Part shown: positions 1 through 6,096 of the stretch, piece by piece
Numbering within the stretch: position 1 is the stretch's first letter
How the letters are laid out: the number at the start of each line of letters is the position of its first letter
Assembly (NCBI GenBank): GCA_014728185.1
Contig: WJMB01000375.1
Location: 1 to 7,695 of the forward strand
Reading direction: 5' to 3'
Length of the DNA: 7,695 bases
Source of the DNA: Candidatus Coatesiibacteriota bacterium
GTDB lineage: Bacteria > RBG-13-66-14
Position numbers and translations under genes: made by a program
The notes under the pieces: model-generated
Told to the model about the DNA's origin: nothing
The model's database searches: none
What the model saw: only the letters and a program-made list of their open reading frames with translations

Positions 1-13
1 TATATATAATCAT

Positions 14-103
14 GAATATGGCTAATACGCAAAATATCAAGCAGTTTATATAGGTATATACATGGTATAAAATGGAGAAGTCGCGTATTAGCAGTTTATA
101 TTC
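14..103. repeat. Inverted and direct repeats in AT-rich left edge
   Basis: The 10-mer GCTAATACGC at 21-30 is exactly inverted at 83-92 (GCGTATTAGC). A second short match, GAATAT at 14-19 against ATATTC at 98-103, extends the symmetry imperfectly. Overlapping this, the 12-mer AGCAGTTTATAT occurs directly at 40-51 and 90-101. A small hairpin (TATAC-ATG-GTATA, 57-69) lies in the middle. The arrangement could be a foldback of a small non-autonomous element, a binding region, or chance in very AT-rich sequence. No gene was found in 1-369 apart from this structure and the promoter described separately. Confidence 0.45.
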
Positions 104-257
104 TTATATCGTCTATAGTTATCTTATGTATGCCATAGAAAGCTGTTCCTGGCTACATACTGTACATGGCAAGCGATAGGCTGGCTCTCAATCTGATATT
201 CATTCCGCCTTAATGCCGATATTTTAATACTAAAGGCTTATCCAATCAGAATGAATC

Positions 258-286
258 TTGACTTGTGAATCTGTGTATTAGACAAT
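258..286 (+). promoter_or_regulatory. Candidate sigma-70 promoter for the secreted Ig-like protein gene
   Basis: TTGACT (258-263) and GACAAT (281-286) are separated by 17 bases and match the -35 and -10 consensus at 5/6 and 4/6 positions. Transcription would begin near 293, leaving a leader of roughly 77 nt before the coding region. No second promoter of comparable quality was seen in the AT-rich sequence upstream, but AT-rich DNA yields such matches easily. Confidence 0.4.
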
Positions 287-369
287 GGCAATGTTGAACA
301 AGCGACCGGTTTTCTCGAGCGACCGCTCTGTGCCTTCCTTGCGCGTATCCCTCACCCACCGAAAGGACA

Positions 370-1377
370 ATGATGAAAAAGACCGCCTTGCTAGTCCTCC
401 TCGTCGTCGTCGCCGCCCTGGCGGCTCCGGCGGAACTGGGCTACCTGCCCCCTCTCGACGACGTGGCCGCCAGCGTGATGTACTCTCCGAACTACCCCGC
501 CGTTCTCTGGGAAAACCCCTACTCCTACGGTGATCTGGTCAACGGCCTCACCTCCAGCGGCAGCTATCACTCCCAGGATGACTTCACCCTGGCCGCTAGC
601 GCCACCATCGAGGGCTTCGAGGTCTGGTGCGTCTTTGCTTTCGGCCCCGGAAGCGCTTACCAGTTGACCATCTTCGCCGACAGCGGTGGCGCTCCGGGCA
701 GCCAGCTCTGGACGGGCACCCCGGACACCGTCGTCAATACCGACACTGGTGACGACAACTGGGGCTTCGATCTCTACCATAGTGATATCAGCCTGGCCCC
801 CGCCGACTACTTCTCCGCCACCGCCGGCACCACCTACTGGATCGAGTTCTACTACACCAGCGGCACTTACTACTGGCTGTGTGGAGACGGCGGCAACATG
901 TACCAGAACGGCGGTGACAGCGGCTACGACGCCTTCTTCCGCGTCAACGGCACCGCCGGCGGCGACAGCACCGCGCCCGAGGTCAGCGGGATGGTTCCGG
1001 GGGACGGCGACACCGGCGTCGATCCCGGCAGCGATATCGTCTTCCACTGCACCGACGACTCCTCGGGCATCAACACCTCGACCATCGACTTCGATGTTGA
1101 AGACACCACTATGTCCAGCGGCATCGTCGTGACCGTCAGCGGCTCCAACGGCGCCATCAGCGGCACCCTGGACATCGACGACACCGATCCCAACGACGTC
1201 GTCTGCACCTTCACTCCCGACGCCGACCTGCCCCCCGACGAGATCACCTGCACCGTGGCCGGCACCCTCGAAGACAACGCCGGCAACGACATGGGCGTTG
1301 ACGAGGTCTGGAGCTTCCAGGTCACCGGCTTCGCCGTCGAGGATTCCAGTTGGGGCGAGATCAAGACCCTGGAGTAA
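370..1377 (+). CDS. Secreted surface protein: beta-sandwich domain plus Ig-like domain
   Basis: This 335-residue protein begins with a classic Sec signal peptide: two Lys at residues 3-4, a hydrophobic core to about residue 18, and small residues (AAPA) at 18-21 for cleavage. Residues ~55-195 are rich in Gly, Tyr, Trp and Asp. They read as a beta-sandwich like those in bacterial surface or carbohydrate-contacting proteins (fold inferred). Residues ~202-319 resemble a bacterial Ig-like domain of the SbsA/Big_5 type, with TAPEVSGMVPGDGDTGVDP at its start and a WSFQVTG final strand. A 16-residue tail follows, with the core SWGEIK. The start codons ATG-ATG (370 and 373) follow AAAGGA at 362-367; spacing favours 373, which would remove one Met. 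It is probably exported to the surface or medium; substrate and partner are unknown. No enzyme motif was seen. The gene stands alone, with a promoter candidate upstream and a hairpin 32 bp downstream. Confidence 0.88.
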   Translation: MMKKTALLVLLVVVAALAAPAELGYLPPLDDVAASVMYSPNYPAVLWENPYSYGDLVNGLTSSGSYHSQDDFTLAASATIEGFEVWCVFAFGPGSAYQLTIFADSGGAPGSQLWTGTPDTVVNTDTGDDNWGFDLYHSDISLAPADYFSATAGTTYWIEFYYTSGTYYWLCGDGGNMYQNGGDSGYDAFFRVNGTAGGDSTAPEVSGMVPGDGDTGVDPGSDIVFHCTDDSSGINTSTIDFDVEDTTMSSGIVVTVSGSNGAISGTLDIDDTDPNDVVCTFTPDADLPPDEITCTVAGTLEDNAGNDMGVDEVWSFQVTGFAVEDSSWGEIKTLE

Positions 1378-1408
1378 CAGCAAGAGTTAAATGCATGTCA
1401 ACAGTATC

Positions 1409-1442
1409 ACGACAACGACCGGGGCATCCCGGTCGTTGTCGT
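1409..1442. terminator. Perfect 15-bp hairpin between convergent genes
   Basis: Bases 1409-1423 (ACGACAACGACCGGG) are the exact reverse complement of 1428-1442, enclosing the 4-nt loop GCAT. The hairpin sits 32 bp past the stop of the plus-strand secreted-protein gene and 178 bp past the end of the minus-strand operon, so it could end transcription from both sides. There is no strong T-run on either side (plus strand continues ATCTTGG), so it may act as a weak or Rho-assisted terminator or as an mRNA 3'-end stabiliser. Nothing else was recognised in the rest of 1378-1620. Confidence 0.7.
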
Positions 1443-1620
1443 ATCTTGGATGCTGTCTTTGACAAAATCGAGGTATCGGGTGATGCAAGCGGTATCTGGC
1501 TCGGGTTCCGCTCTGTCCGATTCGAATTCCTTCGGCGGCGCTGGTGCCGTCCTTGACACGAAACCGGAGCCTGAGCGAGTGTTGCCGATAATCTCAGCGA
1601 CTCATCGAGCTCATGTACCG

Positions 1621-2094
1621 TCAATCCCCCTTGTGGTAGGGGTGGCCGGAGAGGATGGTGAAGGCGCGGTAGAGGCCTTCGAGGACGACCAGGCGGGCCA
1701 GCTCGTGGGGCAGGGTCCAGGGTCCCAGGGAGAGGCGGAAGGCCCCGGGGAGGGCCTCCAGGCCGTGGGCGCCGCCCAGGGCGATGTCCAGCCCGGGCAG
1801 GGTGGCGCGCCAATCGCTTAGCCGGTCGGCGAAGTCCTCGGAGGAGAGGGGCCGGCCGTCGACATCGAGCTGGAGGAGTTGGTGGGAGGGGGTCAGGCGT
1901 CGCCGGACCAGCTCGGCGGCCCGGCGGCGGGCGGCGGCGACGGCTCCCCGGCCGCCCTCACGCACAGGCGGGGTGCGGAGCTCCAGCAGCTCGAAGGCGC
2001 AGTGCGGCCGCAGGCGTCCGGCGTAGAACTCGAGGCCGTCGCGGATGAAGGTGCGCCGGGTGGGGTCCGGGCTGATCAGGCGGATGCGGAACAT
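1621..2094 (-). CDS. rlmH: 23S rRNA (pseudouridine1915-N3)-methyltransferase RlmH
   Basis: RlmH is a SPOUT-family enzyme that uses S-adenosylmethionine to methylate N3 of pseudouridine 1915 in helix 69 of 23S rRNA, acting on assembled 70S ribosomes. The 157-residue length matches the family (~155). The SAM-binding trefoil-knot loop LGGAHGL is at residues 106-112; E. coli has IGGPEGL at this place. The signature C-terminus runs through TLPHELAR (127-134), LYRAFTI (141-147) and ends GHPYHKGD (150-157), the active-site tail. The usual EQLYR is EGLYR here. The ATG is separated from the RsfS stop by 3 nt and has no clear ribosome binding site, so translation is probably coupled to the upstream gene. 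It is the last gene of the five-gene minus-strand operon. It has no sign of damage. Confidence 0.95.
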   Translation of the reverse strand: MFRIRLISPDPTRRTFIRDGLEFYAGRLRPHCAFELLELRTPPVREGGRGAVAAARRRAAELVRRRLTPSHQLLQLDVDGRPLSSEDFADRLSDWRATLPGLDIALGGAHGLEALPGAFRLSLGPWTLPHELARLVVLEGLYRAFTILSGHPYHKGD

Positions 2095-2097
2095 GGC

Positions 2098-2490
2098 TCA
2101 ACCGGCGGCTTCGGTGTCGGGGGGCGACTCCAGCCCGAGCTCCAGCTCCGGCGCGTCGCCCCAGAGGTGCTCGAGGTCGTAGTAGCGGCGCACGGGGCGG
2201 CGGAAGAGGTGGACGACGACGTCGAAGAAGTCCAACAGGACCCAGTTGCAGGAGTCCTCGCCCTCGCGGTGGATCGGTTTGACGCCGTGCTTGGCCAGCT
2301 CGCGGCTGAGGCTCTTCAACAGGGCGCGGACGTGGTTATCGGTGGCGGCCGAGGCGATGAGGAAGAAGTCGCTCATCGCCGCCAGCTCGCGCAGGTCCAG
2401 GGCCAGCAGGTCCTCGGCCTTGCCCCGGTCCAGCGTCCGGGCGATCAACCGGAGGAGCTCGGCGCCGGCGGGTTTCTCCTGAGGGCTGAT
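2098..2490 (-). CDS. rsfS: Ribosomal silencing factor RsfS
   Basis: RsfS (also YbeB, YqeL, Iojap) binds ribosomal protein uL14 on the 50S subunit and prevents joining to 30S, lowering translation when nutrients are scarce. Family landmarks are clear: KAEDLLALDLREL, SDFFLIASA, HREGED, NWVLLDFFDVVVHLF, YYDLEHLW and a DAP after it. An acidic extension of about 20 residues follows. The start is the odd part. The frame contains no ATG in this region. The only ordinary start codon upstream is a TTG at 2547, which gives 149 residues but has no ribosome binding site and would overlap the YqeK gene by 41 bases. An AGGAGG (2500-2495) lies four bases before an in-frame ATC (2490-2488). Starting there gives 130 residues, a normal N-terminus and a 16-nt gap to YqeK, so ATC is the start used here. 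Identity is near certain; the start is a hypothesis. Confidence 0.93.
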   Translation of the reverse strand: MSPQEKPAGAELLRLIARTLDRGKAEDLLALDLRELAAMSDFFLIASAATDNHVRALLKSLSRELAKHGVKPIHREGEDSCNWVLLDFFDVVVHLFRRPVRRYYDLEHLWGDAPELELGLESPPDTEAAG

Positions 2491-2494
2491 AGGT

Positions 2495-2500
2495 CCTCCT
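2495..2500 (-). promoter_or_regulatory. Shine-Dalgarno site before the ATC codon of rsfS
   Basis: On the minus strand the sequence reads AGGAGG-ACCT-ATC. It lies just after the YqeK stop codon (2509-2507) and is one of the strongest ribosome binding sites in the window. The spacing of 4 nt is short but close to the 5-nt spacing used by the outer-membrane gene at 6632. The site decides the rsfS start. Confidence 0.55.
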
Positions 2501-2506
2501 CGAAGG

Positions 2507-3289
2507 TCAGGTTCGGGGGTAAGGATCGATAGTGGAACCGGATTCAATCAGCGCGGCCAAAAACCTCATTTGCTCCAGGGTGTTAGGGTGAACCTCGCCG
2601 CCGCAGCGGCGGACGTGCCTCGTGGTTTGCTCCAGGCGGTTATGCAGCGCCTCGAGGGGAGAGGCTTCGGCGACGGCGCGTAGCTTATCCACACCGGGGA
2701 AGCGGCGACCCGGTTCCAGGGCGTCGGCCAGCATCAGCGCGCAGAGCAGCGGGGTGGGCCGGGGGTGGCCGATGGTGTGGTAGCGCACGGCGAAGAGGAC
2801 CCGGACGTCGCGCAGGCCCTGGTCCCAGGCCCACTGTGCGGCCAGGGGGCCGTGGAGCAGACTGGCCGGGTGCCGGGACTCGACCTCGTCGGGGACGAAC
2901 AGGTGGGAGCGGCCGTCGTCGTTACGCCGCACGTCGTGAAGGACGCCGGCGAGGTGGGCGCGCTCCTCGTCGCTGAGCCCACCGGAGCCGTTTGCGCTCT
3001 GCGGGGACGTGGCTGACCGAACCTCGACGACGTTCCAGAGCCGCCGGGGCGCTCCCGGTGTGGGTGGATCGTTGCGCGGCTCCGCCGTCGCGACGACGTC
3101 GATCGAGAGGCCGCGGCGGGCGTAGGCTCGGCTGAAGGATGTCTGGAAGGGGCGGGTCAGGCGGGCGACGGCCAGGCTGTGGGCGTGGCGCTCGGGGTCG
3201 GCGCGGCGCAGCCTCTCCAGGGCCGCTGAGGTCAGGGCGGCGACCTCGGGGGCGGGTTGGTTGGCTTGCGGGGTTGGCGGCTGAAGCAT
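2507..3289 (-). CDS. yqeK: YqeK-type HD-domain hydrolase (symmetrical Ap4A hydrolase), enlarged
   Basis: YqeK proteins are HD-superfamily metal-dependent enzymes that split diadenosine tetraphosphate into two ADP. Counting from the ATG at 3289 (260 residues), the metal-site series is present: H37 (RHAHSL, family RYEHTL), H118-D119 (AGVLHD), H146 (LLHGPLAA), H171 (RYHTIGHP) and D189 (LADALEPGR, followed by FPGVDKLR). The Lys that usually follows in HDYAK is replaced by Arg (HDVRR). The gap from H37 to H118 is about 50 residues longer than in B. subtilis YqeK. The extra part is Pro, Arg and Ser rich, making the protein about 260 instead of ~186 residues. The start ATG overlaps the Roadblock stop in TGATG; a GTG three bases earlier (3292) is possible. 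Adjacency to rsfS is as in Firmicutes, but nadD, usually next to yqeK, is absent here. Family assignment is strong; activity is inferred. Confidence 0.88.
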   Translation of the reverse strand: MLQPPTPQANQPAPEVAALTSAALERLRRADPERHAHSLAVARLTRPFQTSFSRAYARRGLSIDVVATAEPRNDPPTPGAPRRLWNVVEVRSATSPQSANGSGGLSDEERAHLAGVLHDVRRNDDGRSHLFVPDEVESRHPASLLHGPLAAQWAWDQGLRDVRVLFAVRYHTIGHPRPTPLLCALMLADALEPGRRFPGVDKLRAVAEASPLEALHNRLEQTTRHVRRCGGEVHPNTLEQMRFLAALIESGSTIDPYPRT

Positions 3290-3651
3290 CACCGGAGCAG
3301 CTTGGCTACCTCGGTGAGGATGTTGCCGGTGGCGTTCCAGACCTCGGCCAGGTTGGCCTTGTTGGTGGCCACCACCGCCATGGTCAACTGGTTGGGCAGG
3401 CGGGAGAGGACGATGACGCCGGATTGGTAGCGGGTGATCGACTGGACGACGTGGCCGTAGCCCAGTTCCTCACCGGTGCGCTTGAGGGTCAGGTAGCCGT
3501 TGGAGCAGATGGCTCCGATCTCCTCGACATCGGCGTCCTTGGCGCCGACGGAATCGAGCACCAAGCCGTCCTCGCCGACGACCACGGCGACCTTGACCTC
3601 CCTGACACTGAGCAGGGAGTTGAGGATACCCCTGACTTCTTCGACTGCCAC
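3289..3651 (-). CDS. Roadblock/LC7 domain protein
   Basis: The 120-residue protein is a single Roadblock/LC7 domain, the fold of MglB and of dynein light chain 7. The N-terminal helix (VEEVRGILNSLL) leads into strands VKVAVVVGEDGLVLDS (19-34). A helix around residues 40-58 and strands VIVLSRLPNQLTMAVVAT (79-96) follow, ending in a long helix (99-120). Roadblock proteins dimerise and often act as activators or scaffolds for Ras-like GTPases such as MglA. No GTPase is encoded in this window, so the partner is unknown. The GTG start at 3651 has AAGGAG seven bases upstream and follows the TPR gene stop by one base. The stop shares its last A with the YqeK ATG. Position directly after a TPR gene suggests the two products interact (inference). 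Confidence 0.88.
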   Translation of the reverse strand: MAVEEVRGILNSLLSVREVKVAVVVGEDGLVLDSVGAKDADVEEIGAICSNGYLTLKRTGEELGYGHVVQSITRYQSGVIVLSRLPNQLTMAVVATNKANLAEVWNATGNILTEVAKLLR

Positions 3652-3652
3652 T

Positions 3653-4939
3653 TTAGGACTCCTTGTTTTCTGGGGGTTGTTTTTCGTCCTCGGATTCCGC
3701 CAGCTCGCTCAACCAGTTGGTGAAGGCGCCCTTGTTGGGATTGGCCAATCCGTCGACCTGGGGAATCTCGTCCTTGACCGGGGGCTGGACCGGGGGCAGG
3801 TCCTCCTCATCCATCACCTCGGTGGGATGTTCGTCGACGGGCAGTTCGTCTTTTTTGGGGGGCGGGGGTACGGGGGCGTCGAGTTCGACGTCGTCTTCCT
3901 CGGCCGCCTCGACCTTTGCGGGCGTCTCTTGCCCCTCGGCCTCGTCGGGGTCGTCGCGGACGGGCGGTTCGCCGCCGGTGAACTCCCGTTCAATATCAAT
4001 CTCGGGTTCGGGGGACTCAGCGACGCGGCTTTCCGCTTCGGCATCGGCCCGCTCGGCAGTCGGTTCATCGTGAACCGGGGCCGGAGCCGGGTAGTCGTCG
4101 GCGAACTCGTTTTCGATGTCGATGTCCAGGCCGTCGGTTTCCGTTTCGGAAACGGGCTCGGTGGGGGTATCGTCGATAATCAAATCATCGGTGGAGACCT
4201 CGGGTTCGATCCTCCCGCGGAGGGCTTCCTCGACGGCGGATCCGGGCTGTTCTTCGGCCGTTCCCGTCGTCTCGACCGGCTCGGCCGGCACGTCTTCGAG
4301 GTCCAGCTCGGGCTCGGGACTCGGTTCGGGGGTCGGAGCAACCGGGGGCGCTTCGGCCGGCGGCGGCTCCTGGCGGGTCTCGCCCTCACGCATCACGCTG
4401 TCGAAATCCAGACCCGTGGTCTCGGGCTCATCGGCGTTGGGAGTCGGCTCTTCCGGGGGGCGCGACGCCGGGGCCGGGGCGCCGAGGTCGACCTCGATGA
4501 CGTCCTCGCGCTGTTGCTTGCCGCCCGGGGATTCCAGGCGTTCGAGCTGTTCCCGGGCCAGTCCGTTGGAGGGGTCGAGTTCGAGGATGTGCCGGTAGAC
4601 GGTGGCCGCCTCGCCGAAGCGGTGCTGGTTCTTGCGCAACTGGGCCAGGGACTGCAACGCCACCAGGTTGTCCGGGTCGGTGCGCAGAACAGCCTTGAAG
4701 GTCGATTCGGCCTTGGAGTGGTTGCCCAGGTCCAGGTAGCATTTACCGAGGACGATCTGCGCCGGCAGGTAGTCCGGACGGCGGGTCATTCCGCGCTTGA
4801 GCACGGCGAAGGACTCCTCGTAGAGCCCGCTCTTCCGATAGGCGTCCGCCAGGGGCACGAAGGCCAGCGAGTTGGGATCGTTGACCAGAATCTGCGTGTA
4901 GCGCTCGATCTCGGGGCCGAGATTTAATCGTTTGGCCAT
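3653..4939 (-). CDS. TPR protein with long acidic, proline-rich C-terminal region
   Basis: The chosen ATG gives 428 residues. Residues ~22-125 form about three tetratricopeptide repeats, with typical packing such as SLAFVPLADAYRKSGLYEES, AQIVLGKCYLDLGNHSKAES and EAATVYRHILELDPSN. TPRs are protein-protein interaction surfaces. From ~140 to ~400 the chain is low complexity: Glu, Asp, Pro and Ala rich, almost certainly disordered. It contains several related acidic motifs (EVDLGAP, LDFDSVM, LDLEDVP, LDIDIENEF, EIDIEREF). Near the end FTNWLSEL (406-413) stands out as an ordered hydrophobic helix, possibly a docking peptide. There is no signal peptide, so it is cytoplasmic. The frame stays open back to a GTG at 5065 (470 residues), but the TPR region starts naturally after the ATG at 4939. 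Neither start has a ribosome binding site. It is the first gene of the operon. The specific function is not known. Confidence 0.85.
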   Translation of the reverse strand: MAKRLNLGPEIERYTQILVNDPNSLAFVPLADAYRKSGLYEESFAVLKRGMTRRPDYLPAQIVLGKCYLDLGNHSKAESTFKAVLRTDPDNLVALQSLAQLRKNQHRFGEAATVYRHILELDPSNGLAREQLERLESPGGKQQREDVIEVDLGAPAPASRPPEEPTPNADEPETTGLDFDSVMREGETRQEPPPAEAPPVAPTPEPSPEPELDLEDVPAEPVETTGTAEEQPGSAVEEALRGRIEPEVSTDDLIIDDTPTEPVSETETDGLDIDIENEFADDYPAPAPVHDEPTAERADAEAESRVAESPEPEIDIEREFTGGEPPVRDDPDEAEGQETPAKVEAAEEDDVELDAPVPPPPKKDELPVDEHPTEVMDEEDLPPVQPPVKDEIPQVDGLANPNKGAFTNWLSELAESEDEKQPPENKES

Positions 4940-5000
4940 GGTTGTGTTACTAACGGCGAGTAGCGCCGGGTCGGTTCCGGTTGGGGATTGCAACTCTTGC

Positions 5001-5056
5001 CTGGACGGGCGGATATCGCTAACGAGTAGTAGGATTATCACCCGTGCTGGACGGGC
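5001..5056 (+). repeat. 10-bp direct repeat CTGGACGGGC (two copies)
   Basis: CTGGACGGGC occurs at 5001-5010 and again at 5047-5056, 46 bases apart, just upstream of the TPR gene. The second copy is part of the longer module at 5030-5057. The pair could be a tandem operator in the leader or promoter of the minus-strand operon, but no convincing -35/-10 pair was found around it. Confidence 0.5.
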
Positions 5057-5057
5057 A
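5030..5057 (+). repeat. Dispersed module, copy 1
   Basis: This 28-bp sequence starts TAGGATTATCAC and ends TGGACGGGCA. It matches 5620-5648 at 25 of 29 aligned positions (three substitutions and one gap), with the first 12 bases identical. It lies about 90 bases upstream of the TPR start. Function is unknown. Confidence 0.55.
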
Positions 5058-5081
5058 TATTTCACTGGGGATCATGGAGCG

Positions 5082-5383
5082 TGTCCGGACCGGATCGGGT
5101 TGGGAAAGCGCGGTTTGCTTGGTCCTCTCCGCCTCCCGGAACCCCTGGAAAAGCTCCGTTCTGATCAAACACTCATTTGATATACCCTTACTGCTTATGA
5201 TTTCATCACTTAGTCCCAAGTGGCGCGCTGCTCTCAGGGCATATTCAGGTGTGCTGGTAACTGGATTTGCTACGGATCACGCCTATCTTGGCAGCCAATT
5301 ATTAAACAAACTGCTCTGTGACAGGTATCTGAGAATCATAACGCTTATTATCAGCAGGCTACAATAAGAATTCGGTCCGGACA
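5082..5383. mobile_element. Possible 302-bp non-autonomous element with 14-bp terminal inverted repeats
   Basis: TGTCCGGACCGGAT at 5082-5095 is the reverse complement of ATTCGGTCCGGACA at 5370-5383 except for one position. The outermost bases TG...CA are common in transposable element ends. The enclosed segment is lower in GC than the flanking genes and has no convincing gene, as expected for a MITE-like element. Against this, no target-site duplication is visible (left flank GGAGCG, right flank GGGTTA). The core GTCCGGAC is itself a palindrome, so the pair might instead be two binding sites. No transposase is encoded here. Confidence 0.35.
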
Positions 5384-5451
5384 GGGTTAATGATGCCTTC
5401 CACGATTGGCATTGAAGGCCCTGGATTCACGTACGCTCGGACTTGAGCGCC

Positions 5452-5504
5452 TTACCGCGCACAATCGCTCACCCCGCCCGCAAAACCTCTCCCGGTCGCG
5501 GTAA
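5452..5504. repeat. 8-bp inverted repeat TTACCGCG / CGCGGTAA
   Basis: TTACCGCG at 5452-5459 is exactly inverted at 5497-5504, with a 37-nt C-rich intervening segment. It could form a hairpin in a transcript or mark a binding site. No T-run follows, so a terminator role is unlikely. Confidence 0.35.
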
Positions 5505-5619
5505 AACAAGGGCAATTATCACAGCAAATGAACAGATAACGCTTATCCAGAGAGCGGTGTTTAAGGCGGCTTTAATACTCAATCCGCAATAGCAGCTACT
5601 CGATAAGGCAATTAGCCGC

Positions 5620-5648
5620 TAGGATTATCACTCGTTCATGGACCGGCA
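5620..5648 (+). repeat. Dispersed module, copy 2
   Basis: This is the second copy of the module at 5030-5057, 590 bases downstream in the same orientation. It begins with the identical 12-mer TAGGATTATCAC and ends TGGACCGGCA. Other short words are also shared across this stretch: ATAACGCTTAT at 5338-5348 and 5536-5546, and TTATCAGCAG at 5348-5357 and 5730-5739. Confidence 0.55.
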
Positions 5649-6070
5649 CTTCTAGCTAATAGACTGCCATTCAATGCTTTAGGGATCACATAACTATCAC
5701 GGACCACGGTGTTACTGAATACCGTTCATTTATCAGCAGTTGGCAGGCAATCAGGTTTACACATAGCATGAGCTGTTTGTGGCAACTCAAGCTTGTTTTC
5801 ATTTTCCTTATGTTGCCTGTTTAGTCTTCCCGACGCTCTATAAGCAACTGTTTGGCAACATTGGCCTCGATGAAGATGCTCGATCCCAAGCAACCTAAAA
5901 ACATGCAGATATAACGAACATGCGCCGAGAGGCAAGGGACGGGTGGTTCTTTCTTCGACATTGCCTCCTATCAGCCGCTTTTATTCGAGGTGGGGCGGTA
6001 TTTCGAGGTGAAAATATCTGGTCCGGGATCGTGTGTGATGCCATGCTTTATTGCTTGCTTAGCAGGCTTT

Positions 6071-6096
6071 ATCATACAGCGGAATCATACAGCGGA
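6071..6096 (+). repeat. Perfect 13-bp tandem duplication
   Basis: ATCATACAGCGGA occurs at 6071-6083 and immediately again at 6084-6096. Thirteen is not a multiple of three, so the copies would shift a reading frame. This suits recent slippage in non-coding DNA, or a duplication scar. Confidence 0.85.

Noticed and set aside
285..533. Plus-strand frame starting at ATG 285
   Set aside because: It overlaps the signal-peptide gene in another frame, is Arg and Ser rich, and has no ribosome binding site.
391..1383. Long minus-strand frame (330 codons) opposite the secreted protein
   Set aside because: It is Gly, Val, Ala and Asp rich with no motif, and mirrors the GC-rich codons of the plus-strand gene, which has a signal peptide, ribosome binding site and domains.
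3500..4927. Long plus-strand frame (475 codons) opposite the TPR gene
   Set aside because: It is an antisense artefact of the Glu/Asp/Pro-rich tail; composition is Gly, Leu, Val repeats without family motifs, while the minus strand has clear TPRs.
5034..5039. GATAAT on the minus strand as a -10 box for the TPR operon
   Set aside because: No acceptable -35 hexamer lies 16-18 bases upstream, so the operon promoter remains unidentified.
5044..5367. Plus-strand frame of 107 codons in the low-GC gap
   Set aside because: No ribosome binding site, no recognised motif, random-looking composition; it largely coincides with the possible inverted-repeat element.
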